Shown: piece by piece, positions 1 through 8,415 of the stretch
Layout: the number at the start of each line of letters is the position of its first letter
Numbering within the stretch: position 1 is the stretch's first letter
Assembly (NCBI GenBank): GCA_001509335.1
Contig: LGGY01000140.1
Coordinates: 1-18,364 of the forward strand
Source: Fidelibacterota bacterium 46_43
GTDB lineage: Bacteria; Fidelibacterota; Fidelibacteria; Fidelibacterales; Fidelibacteraceae
Length of the DNA: 18,364 nt
Direction: 5' to 3'
Position numbers and translations under genes: made by a program
Notes under the pieces: generated by a model
Told to the model about the DNA's origin: nothing
The model's database searches: none
What the model saw: only the letters and a program-made list of their open reading frames with translations

Positions 1-1
1 G

Positions 2-583
2 AGCAAAGGGAGAGATTATCTGATCGAGAATGAACGGCTTTTAACCCACCCTCTGCTGGCAACAGAAGAGGGAGTGGTTACACGGACCGGGACAAAGATC
101 CTTGTTGTGGACAGGGACCGCAAGGCTGAAAATCCCGGGACCCGGTTGGTACATACCTTTGAAAATCATCTGACATTGTATGAAAACGGCAAAGAAAAAC
201 GCCTGACACCTTCGGGAGAAGGTAACTATGTCTGGGCTTCCCTTTCTCCATCCGGTGATCAAATCCTGTACAACAAGGCGGGCGAAGGGACTTTTATCTG
301 CGATCTGGAAGGAAATATCCAGGTAGAACTGGGGTATGCCAATGCTCCGGTATGGTCACCCAACGGCCGATGGATTGCTTACATGAAAGATTATGATGAC
401 GGTCATTTTATAACGGAATCGGAGATATGGCTTGCTTCGGCAGATGGAAAAGAATCCGTGCAATTAACAAAAACAGACGATGTTATCGAAATGTACCCCC
501 GCTGGTCCCCTGATAATAAAGCTCTGACATATCATGATCTGTCGGGGCGAATCTACATAATGAAACTCCACGTGACGGAATAG
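2..583 (+). CDS. TolB-like beta-propeller (PD40) protein, C-terminal part
   Basis: The reading frame is open from base 2 to the TAG at 581-583, giving 193 visible residues; the true start lies left of the window. A GTG at 74 is in frame but the frame continues upstream without a stop, so it is not a convincing start. At least two propeller-blade repeats are visible: one around SLSPSGDQILY and two with the PxWSPNG / PRWSPDN signature (APVWSPNGRWIAYM, YPRWSPDNKALTYH), each followed by a strand ending in a residue pattern such as IYIMKL. This is the PD40/WD40-like repeat found in TolB and in the propeller part of S9 peptidases. No catalytic domain follows, because the protein ends right after the last blade. 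Exported proteins commonly carry this repeat as a binding scaffold; the ligand cannot be read from the sequence. The next gene starts 9 bases downstream, so the two are probably co-transcribed. Confidence 0.8.
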   Translation, partial: SKGRDYLIENERLLTHPLLATEEGVVTRTGTKILVVDRDRKAENPGTRLVHTFENHLTLYENGKEKRLTPSGEGNYVWASLSPSGDQILYNKAGEGTFICDLEGNIQVELGYANAPVWSPNGRWIAYMKDYDDGHFITESEIWLASADGKESVQLTKTDDVIEMYPRWSPDNKALTYHDLSGRIYIMKLHVTE

Positions 584-592
584 GAGAGACTG

Positions 593-3148
593 ATGAAAAA
601 AATAACACGCTTTATAACTCTTATCACTTTATTGTCAGCCTCCCTCCTTTTCAGTCAGGATCTGAGCGATATCCGTATTTATGTCAATCCGGGTCATGGC
701 GGACACGATTCCGATGACCGGTACATTGCCGCTACTGGATTCTGGGAATCGGAAGGAAACCTGACAAAAGGGCTCTACCTCAAAACACTACTCGAAAATA
801 TGGGAGCCACTGTTGGAATCTCCCGGACAACCAATTATACATCGGATGACCTCCCTCTTTCCACGATTTCCGCTCTGGCCAATAACTTTCAGGCGGATTT
901 TTTTGAATCGATTCACAGCAATGGATTTAATGGAGAATTAAATTACACCCTGATGCTTTACAGAGGCTGGGATCCGGGTGTAATCGGTGATAATTATAAC
1001 ATGACTGTTACCGGCGCCCTGTTTCCCCTTGCTGGCGAAATGGCTCCAATTATGGGAGATGAAATCTATCGGGCTCACCGGACAACAAATAAACATGTCC
1101 GTGGGGACTGGAGTTTCTACAGCTGGACCGATTCACAGGGAAACAGGTCCGGTCTGGGTGTTTTGCGTGGACTCAATATGCCCGGCACTTTATCGGAAGG
1201 ATCCTTTCATGACTACGTGCCGGAGTCTTGGAGGCTTCAAAATCTGGATTATCGCCGGGAAGAATCCTGGGCCATTGCACGCTCTTTTGTAAAACTCTAT
1301 GATCAACCGGATTTTCCCTTCCGGAATTTATCAGGTATTGTGCGGAATCCCCTTGAAACCGTCCCCTATTTCTATATCAACGGGACCAATGACAATAAAA
1401 AACCGGTGAATGATATCACGGCTTCGTTGTATCAGGAAGGAACTCTTGTGGAGACTTATACCGGTGATAACAAAAACAACGGTTTTTATCTTTTCGATAG
1501 TCTGGCTCCCGGTACCTATACACTGATTGTTGAAGCGGAAGATTTTTATCCGGATACACAGGAAGTGGTTATTGGCGATGCTTTTTACAATCACAGGGAT
1601 GTATATCTCGTCTCCAGCCAGCCGCCGGTCGTTCTTGCTTCAACTCCGACACAGGACGAACCTTCCCATCCCGCCTGGAATCCCATTATTATCTACTTCA
1701 GCCACGAAATGGATACAGCGTCCGTCAGGGAAAACCTCTCCCTTGATCCGGCTGAAGATCTGATCTTTTCCTGGAATACGGAACTGAGGATTTTAACCCT
1801 TCAAGCCGCCGACGATTCCCTGGCCTTTGAAACACTATATACCCTGACCATTGGCGGGAATACCCTGGGGAGCCGGGGATTGAATCTGGATGGGAACAGA
1901 GACGGTATCGGCGGGGATGATTACACCCTCACGTTTATAACCAGTGCCCAGGATATTACACCTCCCTCCATTTCATCTGACGATATGTATCCCCGGATCA
2001 GTGCTGAAAATATCGAAACCGACGTGGTGATTAATCTGGTGTTTGACGAAATCCTGGCAGATGAAAATATCGACACCAATCACCTGAAACTTCAGAATTA
2101 TACAGATAATTATTTTGTTGAAGTGGATATTATCCACGACATCATCGGTAACAGAAGTGTGGTATCCCTGGCTCCTGTAAACGAACTCAATCCCCTATCC
2201 ATCTACAGAACCTATGTCTACCAGGGCGGATTGAAAGATCTGTTCGGCAATTATATGTACGACAGAACACGGGCTTATCGTTTTACCACCGGTTATGCTT
2301 ACACATCCAAAGAAACCGTGGATAATTTTGAGGTTAATTTTACCAAGTGGCACGAACCGAAATACAGCGGATCCACTGTTGGACTGGTCACGGGAGCAGT
2401 GGAACAAACAACGGAAAAGGTCCTCCCGATCCTGAACAGTACCCAGGCCATGAAACTGAGTTATGAATTCGATGAAACAGCGGATGCTCACCTGCTTCGC
2501 GCGTATCAGGATCCCCAATCCTTCACTTTCGATAACAGTTATCGGCTTCAGGTATATATTTATGGTATGGGAAACAATATCTCGTTCCGATTTGCCGTGG
2601 ATGATGATATCACCGGGAATACCGGACACGAAGTCAGCCCATGGGTCAAGGTGGATTGGTACGGATGGCGTCTTGTCAGTTGGGATATAGCCAATGACGG
2701 CACCGGTGAATGGATCGGTGACGGATCGGTGGACGGGACACTCCGGATGGACAGCTTCCAGTTTACCTGGCATGAGGATGCCAACCCATCCGGTGTTCTA
2801 TATCTGGATGAACTCCGAATCGTCACAAAAACAGCATCCTCCGTGGAAAATTCCCTCTCCGAAATTCCTCAAAGCATAACCCTCCATGGCAATTATCCCA
2901 ATCCATTCAATCCGGAAACAACCATTGCCTTTTCGATCCCTGAGGGGCAACCGGTGACCCTGTCTGTTTACAGTATCAACGGCACTCTGATCCGGCGATA
3001 TGCACGGCAGACCCTTTCAGCAGGATACCATGAACTGACATGGGACGGTCGGGATCAGTCCGGAAAAGAAGTTTCCAGCGGTGAATACATTTACCGGGTG
3101 GAAACCCCAAAACAGGTCTCAGCCGGGAAAATGCTGTTTTTGAAGTAA
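593..3148 (+). CDS. Exported multidomain N-acetylmuramoyl-L-alanine amidase with C-terminal sorting domain
   Basis: Predicted zinc amidase that cleaves the MurNAc to L-Ala bond of peptidoglycan. A signal peptide covers about residues 1-22 (KK, then a hydrophobic run ending LLFSQ). The Amidase_3 domain spans about 27-236: zinc ligands are His35 (NPGHGG), Glu52 (WESEGN) and His108 (SIHSN), and the catalytic Glu is Glu202 (LSEGSFHD), so the active site looks intact. After it come a carboxypeptidase-regulatory-like beta-sandwich (about 247-341), two SbsA/Big_5-like Ig domains (about 345-450 and 455-567), a beta-rich CBM-like region (about 575-745, ending YLDELRIV), and a sorting or FlgD-like domain from about 765 (YPNPFNPET) to the end. 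At 851 residues it is far longer than housekeeping AmiA/AmiC enzymes. The start is supported by GGAG at 583-586, six bases before the ATG. The C-terminus implies the cell surface or outside rather than simple periplasmic residence (inference). Not a recognised named gene. Confidence 0.88.
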   Translation: MKKITRFITLITLLSASLLFSQDLSDIRIYVNPGHGGHDSDDRYIAATGFWESEGNLTKGLYLKTLLENMGATVGISRTTNYTSDDLPLSTISALANNFQADFFESIHSNGFNGELNYTLMLYRGWDPGVIGDNYNMTVTGALFPLAGEMAPIMGDEIYRAHRTTNKHVRGDWSFYSWTDSQGNRSGLGVLRGLNMPGTLSEGSFHDYVPESWRLQNLDYRREESWAIARSFVKLYDQPDFPFRNLSGIVRNPLETVPYFYINGTNDNKKPVNDITASLYQEGTLVETYTGDNKNNGFYLFDSLAPGTYTLIVEAEDFYPDTQEVVIGDAFYNHRDVYLVSSQPPVVLASTPTQDEPSHPAWNPIIIYFSHEMDTASVRENLSLDPAEDLIFSWNTELRILTLQAADDSLAFETLYTLTIGGNTLGSRGLNLDGNRDGIGGDDYTLTFITSAQDITPPSISSDDMYPRISAENIETDVVINLVFDEILADENIDTNHLKLQNYTDNYFVEVDIIHDIIGNRSVVSLAPVNELNPLSIYRTYVYQGGLKDLFGNYMYDRTRAYRFTTGYAYTSKETVDNFEVNFTKWHEPKYSGSTVGLVTGAVEQTTEKVLPILNSTQAMKLSYEFDETADAHLLRAYQDPQSFTFDNSYRLQVYIYGMGNNISFRFAVDDDITGNTGHEVSPWVKVDWYGWRLVSWDIANDGTGEWIGDGSVDGTLRMDSFQFTWHEDANPSGVLYLDELRIVTKTASSVENSLSEIPQSITLHGNYPNPFNPETTIAFSIPEGQPVTLSVYSINGTLIRRYARQTLSAGYHELTWDGRDQSGKEVSSGEYIYRVETPKQVSAGKMLFLK

Positions 3149-3171
3149 AAAATTAAAAAATATGCCTGATT

Positions 3172-3203
3172 AAAGGGACTGTCACACCGGCAGTCCCTTT
3201 TTT
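3172..3203 (+). terminator. Intrinsic terminator after the amidase gene
   Basis: The arms AAAGGGACTG (3172-3181) and CAGTCCCTTT (3191-3200) are perfectly complementary over 10 bp and extend inward by a TG wobble and a CG pair, leaving a five-base loop. The descending arm runs straight into T residues to 3203. It lies 24 bases after the amidase stop codon and separates that transcript from the two-component genes. Confidence 0.92.
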
Positions 3204-3220
3204 CTTAACTATCTCTTAAC
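3203..3220 (+). promoter_or_regulatory. Candidate PhoB/OmpR-type operator: two TCTTAAC repeats, 11-bp period
   Basis: TCTTAAC occurs at 3203-3209 and again at 3214-3220, exactly 11 bp apart, 69 bp upstream of the response-regulator start codon. Winged-helix regulators of the OmpR/PhoB family bind as head-to-tail dimers to half-sites with this period (the E. coli Pho box and the TTAACA repeats of B. subtilis PhoP are known cases). Autoregulation by the downstream regulator is therefore plausible. Caution: the first copy overlaps the T-tract of the terminator and a third half-site at the next period is poor. Confidence 0.45.
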
Positions 3221-3288
3221 CATTTCCTGCTTTTATTTTATATCCGCTTGAAATATCTTAAGCTGTTTGATACGAGGGAAAAAAGATC

Positions 3289-3969
3289 ATGAACGAAAAA
3301 ATTGCCATTGTCGATGACGAAGCGGACATTCTGGAGCTGGTCTCACTACATTTAAAGCGCTCAGGCTTTAAAGTAGATGCTTTCAGCGAAGGAAAGAGTT
3401 TCTATGATTATCTAAAAAACAACAACCCGGATCTGACCATATTGGATCTCATGTTACCGGATATGGATGGTCTGGATATTTGCCGGGATATTCGGAAAGA
3501 TCCCCGTCATAACAACATGCCGGTGGTGATGCTCACAGCCCGGGGAGACGAGACAGATACCGTGTTGGGACTCGAACTGGGGGCTGATGATTACGTGACT
3601 AAACCCTTTTCTCCCAAAGAGCTGGTGGCACGGGTCAAAGCAGTTTTACGGCGGGGAATCTCATCACAGGATTCACCCCTTCTAAACATTAACCAGGAAG
3701 TATTTATTGATACGGAAAAATATGAGGTCACCTACCACAATAAGCCCGTTTCCCTAACACCCACCGAATTTCGCATCCTTACTATCCTGTGCGAACGGAA
3801 AGGAATGGTGTTCAGCCGTGATCAGATACTGGACAGACTGTGGGGAAACGAAAAAGCAGTGTTAGACCGGACCATCGATGTTCACATCAAACATATTCGG
3901 GAAAAACTGGGGGAGGCCGGGAAATATATCAGCAATCTCCGGGGTATTGGATATAAAGTCGAGGAATAA
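3289..3969 (+). CDS. OmpR/PhoB-family response regulator
   Basis: DNA-binding half of a two-component system; 226 residues, the family's normal length. The receiver domain spans about 3-120 with acidic residues Asp9 and Asp10, phospho-acceptor Asp53 (ILDLMLPDMDG), Thr83 and Lys105 (KPF), all in the expected places. A winged-helix DNA-binding domain spans about 130-225, with the typical LTPTEFRIL, RTIDVHIKHIREKLG and RGIGYKVEE segments. Closest in general form to PhoB/PhoP/WalR regulators; sequence alone does not tell which stimulus it serves. The ATG is preceded by GAGGG at 3274-3278. The gene abuts its kinase with no spacer, so the two form one unit. Confidence 0.93.
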   Translation: MNEKIAIVDDEADILELVSLHLKRSGFKVDAFSEGKSFYDYLKNNNPDLTILDLMLPDMDGLDICRDIRKDPRHNNMPVVMLTARGDETDTVLGLELGADDYVTKPFSPKELVARVKAVLRRGISSQDSPLLNINQEVFIDTEKYEVTYHNKPVSLTPTEFRILTILCERKGMVFSRDQILDRLWGNEKAVLDRTIDVHIKHIREKLGEAGKYISNLRGIGYKVEE

Positions 3970-5709
3970 GTGAATTCCATTTTTTACCGTGTGTTCAGCC
4001 GTTATGTCTTCATTATCCTGATACTTTCCGTGGTTATTTTCCTCTTTTCCTTTACTATCATCCGTACAAATCATATCAATACGTTATCGTCTTCCCTTGA
4101 AAATCTGGCCATCTCCCTGGAAGACAGAGTCCTGGAGTTAATCCGTCAAAAGGATTACTCCCAACTGGATGCCTTTGTCAAGGAGAAGGGAAAACATATC
4201 AACGCCCGGATCACGGTCATCCGGAAAGACGGTGTGGTTTTGGCCGATTCCGAAGAGGATCCTGCCATCATGGAAAATCACAACAACCGGCCAGAAATCA
4301 TGGAATCCATTACAGGTCGGATCGGCAGGAGTGTACGTTTCAGTACAACCGTCCAGACGGAAATGCTCTATATTGCCATGCCTTTGTTACAAAACGGCGA
4401 TATCACAGCTGTCTTACGCCTGAGTCTTTTTTTGGAGGAAATCAATACCCTTCTGGCCACCCTCCGGAATCGTTTTCTGATGATCACCCTCATTTTTATT
4501 GCTATTGCCATGGTCCTGGCTTTTTATTTCGCACGGGACTTATCCAAGCCCATTAAAGAACTGGTATCCACATCCCGCCGCATCGCCGAGGAGACACTGG
4601 ATATCACCTACCAGGATAATCCTCAGAATGAAATCACGTTTCTGGCCAATAATTTTGATGAAATGGCGTCACAAATCACCCGGCTCTTTGCCAAGACAAA
4701 CCGTCAGAAAGAGGAACTCCGGGCTGTGATTTCTGCTATCCAGGAAGCAGTGGTCGTTCTGAATCCCGAAGGAAAAATTTCCCTGTATAACAACAGCTTT
4801 GCCAGTCTGGTCAAACGGGAAAATTTGAAGCATATCCCAATCGGGGATGTCCTGCCGCATAAATTTACCTCTCTCCTTAGCCAAGTAAACGAGGAGAACC
4901 GGTATTACACCCGGGAAATTGAATTGGATGGACAAATTTACCTTTGCAGTCTGAATTGTCTAAAAACCCGAAAAGAGATCGTCGTGCTTTTGCACAATGT
5001 AACGGAACTGAAAAACCTTCGCCAAATGAAACGGGATTTTATTGCCAATGTCTCTCATGAATTACGAACGCCCCTCACATCCATCAAAGGATTTATTGAA
5101 ACACTCCTGGAAGATGAAAATCCTGAAACAAGCCGATATTTGAACATCATCAAACGTAATACGGACCGGCTTATCCATATCGTAGAGGATCTTTTGATCC
5201 TGTCCGAAATGGAAAAACGGGATTTTACATTGAAAATAGACACTCTTAATCCTGTGCATCTCATCGAAAATGTCAGTTCCATTTTCAAACAAAAAATGGA
5301 AGCCAAGGGGCTTGAACTCATTCTGGATCTCCCGGTTCATCTGCCATCCCTGGAAGCCGATGAGTTTAAGCTGGAACAGCTCTTTGTAAACCTGATCGAT
5401 AATGCGGTAAAATATACCGAGACCGGCTCCGTAACCATTTCAGCCCGGGCAGATGAAACATCGGTCTATTTTTCTGTCACTGACACGGGTATTGGTATCC
5501 CCGAAGATGATCTGAACAGAATCTTTGAACGCTTTTATGTGGTGGATAAATCCCGGTCCCGACGGGTCGGAGGTACCGGTTTGGGCCTTTCCATCGTAAA
5601 ACATATCGTCTTGCTCCATCAGGGAAATATCAGCGTGAACAGTGTGAAGAAAAAAGGAACTGAATTCCTGATCACCCTTCCCCTTCGCAGTACCACCCAT
5701 CTCTCATAA
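3970..5709 (+). CDS. PhoR/WalK-type sensor histidine kinase
   Basis: Inner-membrane kinase partner of the preceding regulator, 579 residues. Order of parts: TM1 about 13-33; extracytoplasmic sensor about 34-165; TM2 about 168-188; HAMP about 189-242; PAS-like domain about 245-350; HisKA with phospho-acceptor His363 (NVSHELRTPLT); HATPase with N box Asn474-Asn478 (NLIDNAVKYT), G1 box at 505-511 (DTGIGIP), F box around FERFYVVD, and G2 box at 534-540 (GGTGLGL). All catalytic motifs are intact. It starts with GTG directly after the regulator stop codon, with GAGGA at the end of the regulator gene serving as ribosome site, which implies translational coupling. The architecture is that of PhoR, but the periplasmic loop is not diagnostic and no phosphate transport genes are present in the window. 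Confidence 0.93.
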   Translation: MNSIFYRVFSRYVFIILILSVVIFLFSFTIIRTNHINTLSSSLENLAISLEDRVLELIRQKDYSQLDAFVKEKGKHINARITVIRKDGVVLADSEEDPAIMENHNNRPEIMESITGRIGRSVRFSTTVQTEMLYIAMPLLQNGDITAVLRLSLFLEEINTLLATLRNRFLMITLIFIAIAMVLAFYFARDLSKPIKELVSTSRRIAEETLDITYQDNPQNEITFLANNFDEMASQITRLFAKTNRQKEELRAVISAIQEAVVVLNPEGKISLYNNSFASLVKRENLKHIPIGDVLPHKFTSLLSQVNEENRYYTREIELDGQIYLCSLNCLKTRKEIVVLLHNVTELKNLRQMKRDFIANVSHELRTPLTSIKGFIETLLEDENPETSRYLNIIKRNTDRLIHIVEDLLILSEMEKRDFTLKIDTLNPVHLIENVSSIFKQKMEAKGLELILDLPVHLPSLEADEFKLEQLFVNLIDNAVKYTETGSVTISARADETSVYFSVTDTGIGIPEDDLNRIFERFYVVDKSRSRRVGGTGLGLSIVKHIVLLHQGNISVNSVKKKGTEFLITLPLRSTTHLS

Positions 5710-5782
5710 AATACAAACTTTGCTGAATATCTTTTCCTGAGTGTTCATTTTTTATTCACTCTTCTTTGCTGTAAATTATGCC

Positions 5783-6757
5783 ATGAGATTATCTGTGTAC
5801 AAAATACTCCCGGTAATCATACTCATTCTATTACTACAGGGTTGCGCCACCTGGGATTTTATGCCTGCCTCACGGCAACTGATAACCGAAGAAGATCTGA
5901 ACCGTAAAACACTGACCCTTTACACACAGATTTCAGCACAAAACAAGAAGATCAGCACATTACAACAGAGGGTGGATTCTCTTCAGACCCTCCTCGACAG
6001 CACAGGGCGTTTTCTTTACGAAAAGGATATTGAGATTGACCAGTTGAGGGCTGAAATACGGGTATTAAACCAGGAAAATGATGCACAATTGCGCTATCTG
6101 CAGGACATGATCATTGAGCAAAGCATTGCACTGGATTCCCTGTTTGCCGAATTTGTGGAACAGCAGGATTTTGAACTCTTTCTCACCGATTTGAGGGATG
6201 TCCCGGACGATCAACAATCTGCCCTCTTCCTGCAAAAGCAGCTTGGAACCCTGAAAACAGGTTTCGATTCCCTGGCTCAACAGATCCGCACCGTTGTCCA
6301 GCATCAGAATTTCCTGCGTCAGGATCTGAGTATCGTAGAATCTTCCATTATGGATATCATCAAATTTTCTTCTGATAAATATCTCCGTGAAATTGAAAAA
6401 CGCCACAATAGAGTCATGACCGAACAGGAATCGCTGGCCCAGCGCCAGGATTCCCTGATAACCGCTTATCACACCCTGATGGAAGGACTTACGGATTTTG
6501 TTGTAATTTTGCAGGAAGACCGGGACCATTTCAGGGATTCTGTGGAAGTTGCACTAAAAAATTATGAGCAATATCTGCACTCACTCCAGCTGGATGTGAT
6601 TGCCTGTCTGGAAGATCAGGCGAGACTTCAAACACAACTTCAGTTCTTCCGGGACAACCAGTTCTTACCTGAGTCGCTTTTACAGGAACCCGACAGGACA
6701 GACAGCCTTTTGATACCCCACATATCGCAAGATACCCTTCAAAACCATGAAAACTAA
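5783..6757 (+). CDS. Coiled-coil lipoprotein of unknown function
   Basis: I do not recognise this gene. I chose the ATG at 5783 because it gives a compact lipoprotein signal (MRLSVYK, a hydrophobic core, then LLLQGC with Cys21); an in-frame GTG at 5741 would only add 14 residues before it. Neither start has a good Shine-Dalgarno sequence. Gln at the -2 position of the lipobox is uncommon but tolerated. Ala follows the Cys, so by the Lol rule the protein would go to the outer membrane. The rest (324 residues in all) is rich in Gln, Leu, Asp and Glu, with long heptad-like stretches, notably about 45-115 and 210-300, and almost no glycine or proline until the end. It begins 73 bases after the sensor kinase and overlaps the next gene by 11 bp. 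A scaffold or accessory subunit for the peptidase downstream is conceivable, but that rests on position alone. Confidence 0.75.
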   Translation: MRLSVYKILPVIILILLLQGCATWDFMPASRQLITEEDLNRKTLTLYTQISAQNKKISTLQQRVDSLQTLLDSTGRFLYEKDIEIDQLRAEIRVLNQENDAQLRYLQDMIIEQSIALDSLFAEFVEQQDFELFLTDLRDVPDDQQSALFLQKQLGTLKTGFDSLAQQIRTVVQHQNFLRQDLSIVESSIMDIIKFSSDKYLREIEKRHNRVMTEQESLAQRQDSLITAYHTLMEGLTDFVVILQEDRDHFRDSVEVALKNYEQYLHSLQLDVIACLEDQARLQTQLQFFRDNQFLPESLLQEPDRTDSLLIPHISQDTLQNHEN

Positions 6758-8408
6758 ATGGTGCGTTGTCTTTCTGCTTGTATGGCAAAGCAGCATATTA
6801 ACAGCTGAAATCCGGGCATTTCGTTTCAGCCGGGTGGGTGTTTCCCCGGTTTATTTAACCCGGATCATCAGTATTGATCGGGTTGATACAGACAGCATCA
6901 CGGCTTATGCCAATGACCGTGAGTGGAAAACTTTTTTGGAGATGAATATCCCCTATCGCATACTCATGCCTGTAAAGGAGCCCAAAGGGCTGGACATGAC
7001 ACACACAGATCTCAGGGTTATACAATGGTCCAAATACCCCACCTACCCGGCTTATCTTGCATTGATGGCCTCTTTTGAAAAAGAGTATCCGGAAATCTGT
7101 CGTATCGATACATTGGGATATTCGGTCCGGGGAAGATTAATTTTAGCGGCGGAAATCAGCGGAAATCTTAAAAGCAAAGAAGAAAAACCCGGTTTTTTCT
7201 ATACCGCCCAGATGCACGGGGATGAAATAGCCACATCGATTTTGATGTTACGGTTGATAGACACACTACTCACTGCTTATGCCGATTCATCGGATATATG
7301 GCGGCTAGTGGAAGAAACCCGGATCTGGGTCAATCCCCTGGCCAATCCGGATGGTGCTTATTACAGCAGCGACAGCACTCTGGATGGATGCATCCGCTAC
7401 AATGCCAATGAAGAGGATTTAAACCGCAATTTCCCCGATGCCCGTCATGTTCTAAATCCCAATACCTTGCCACGGCAACCGGAAACACTGGCTATGATGG
7501 CCTTTGCTGAAAAAAACCAGGTTCATCTGTCCGCAAATTTTCATGCAGGCAATGAATGTGTGAACTATCCCTGGGATTCCACACCGGACAGGCATCCTGA
7601 AACGAACTGGTTTATTTCCATCAGCCGGGAATATGCAGATACGGTCCGCTATTATGCGCCTGAAGACTATTTCAACGAATTTAATGAAGGTGTAACAAAT
7701 GGCTGGGACTGGTATGCCATTTACGGCGGTCGCCAGGATTACATGAATGATTATCACAGTTGCAAGGAAGTGACAATTGAAATCAGTGATATAAAGCACT
7801 ATCCGGCGGAACAGTTGGAAGAGCTGTGGAATTATCATAAACGATCTCTTTTACATTTCATCAAACGTGTCCATGAAGGCCTTACCGGTGATTTCAGAGC
7901 AAGAAAACAACTCCCTGAATCCATAGAAATCCTGACCCCCCCGGGAATAGTGATTCCGTTGGAAGCCTCCGATTCCCTCTTCTTTTATACTCTGGAAGCC
8001 GGAAAATATGACATCTGTCTGCACTATGCCAGTAGGACGGATACACTCTTTCAGGTGGAAGTACAACCCCATCTGCTGACGGATATCACACTCATACCGG
8101 TTCATACAGATTCTCCTCCTTATACACCAAGAAACTTTGTCTTGAATCCCCCCTATCCCAATCCGTTCAATCCTGAAACGGCAATTCAGCTTTACACCTC
8201 CACATCGCAAAAAACATCATTAATCATTTATAATATCCAGGGACGTCAGATTAAAACCCTTTATGAGGACATTTTGCCGGCAGGTACTCACACATTCCGC
8301 TGGGACGGAACACAAGACAACGGAAAAGAGGTTTCTTCAGGAATTTATATCATATCCGCAAAAAATAGCCGTCAAACAGTCCGGCAGAAAACGGTGATGA
8401 TACGCTGA
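6747..8408 (+). CDS. Exported M14-family zinc carboxypeptidase with C-terminal sorting domain
   Basis: Predicted metallopeptidase that trims residues from peptide C-termini. A signal peptide spans about 1-20 (hydrophobic run, SSILTA). The M14 catalytic domain spans about 95-375: zinc ligands His157 and Glu160 (QMHGDE) and His266 (NFHAGN), substrate-binding Asn226-Arg227-Asn228 (LNRNFPD), and the general-base Glu345 (VTIEIS). All key residues are present. A small beta domain (about 388-450) follows, then a sorting or FlgD-like domain from about 465 (PYPNPFNPETAI) to 553. That end domain clearly resembles the one on the amidase at 593-3148, sharing YPNPFNPET, a WDG motif and GKEVSSG. The start overlaps the 3' end of the lipoprotein gene by 11 bp. 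Whether the substrate is protein, peptide or a gamma-D-Glu-diaminopimelate type muropeptide cannot be decided here. Confidence 0.88.
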   Translation: MKTKWCVVFLLVWQSSILTAEIRAFRFSRVGVSPVYLTRIISIDRVDTDSITAYANDREWKTFLEMNIPYRILMPVKEPKGLDMTHTDLRVIQWSKYPTYPAYLALMASFEKEYPEICRIDTLGYSVRGRLILAAEISGNLKSKEEKPGFFYTAQMHGDEIATSILMLRLIDTLLTAYADSSDIWRLVEETRIWVNPLANPDGAYYSSDSTLDGCIRYNANEEDLNRNFPDARHVLNPNTLPRQPETLAMMAFAEKNQVHLSANFHAGNECVNYPWDSTPDRHPETNWFISISREYADTVRYYAPEDYFNEFNEGVTNGWDWYAIYGGRQDYMNDYHSCKEVTIEISDIKHYPAEQLEELWNYHKRSLLHFIKRVHEGLTGDFRARKQLPESIEILTPPGIVIPLEASDSLFFYTLEAGKYDICLHYASRTDTLFQVEVQPHLLTDITLIPVHTDSPPYTPRNFVLNPPYPNPFNPETAIQLYTSTSQKTSLIIYNIQGRQIKTLYEDILPAGTHTFRWDGTQDNGKEVSSGIYIISAKNSRQTVRQKTVMIR

Positions 8409-8415
8409 GAAAAAT

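Noticed and set aside
2195..2773. A 192-codon open frame on the minus strand inside the amidase gene
   Set aside because: It is fully antisense to a gene with clear domains; its translation has no recognisable motif, and it lacks a supporting ribosome site or neighbour.
5727..5764. Possible terminator hairpin GAGTG/CACTC after the sensor kinase gene
   Set aside because: Only five base pairs around a T-rich loop and no T-tract after the stem; too weak to call.
6065..6529. A 154-codon minus-strand open frame within the lipoprotein gene
   Set aside because: Antisense to the coiled-coil gene, whose lipobox and overlap with the next gene support the plus strand; the antisense product shows no domain.
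7452..7838. A 128-codon minus-strand open frame within the carboxypeptidase gene
   Set aside because: It overlaps the coding sequence of the M14 active site; the translation is cysteine/isoleucine-rich and unlike any family I know.
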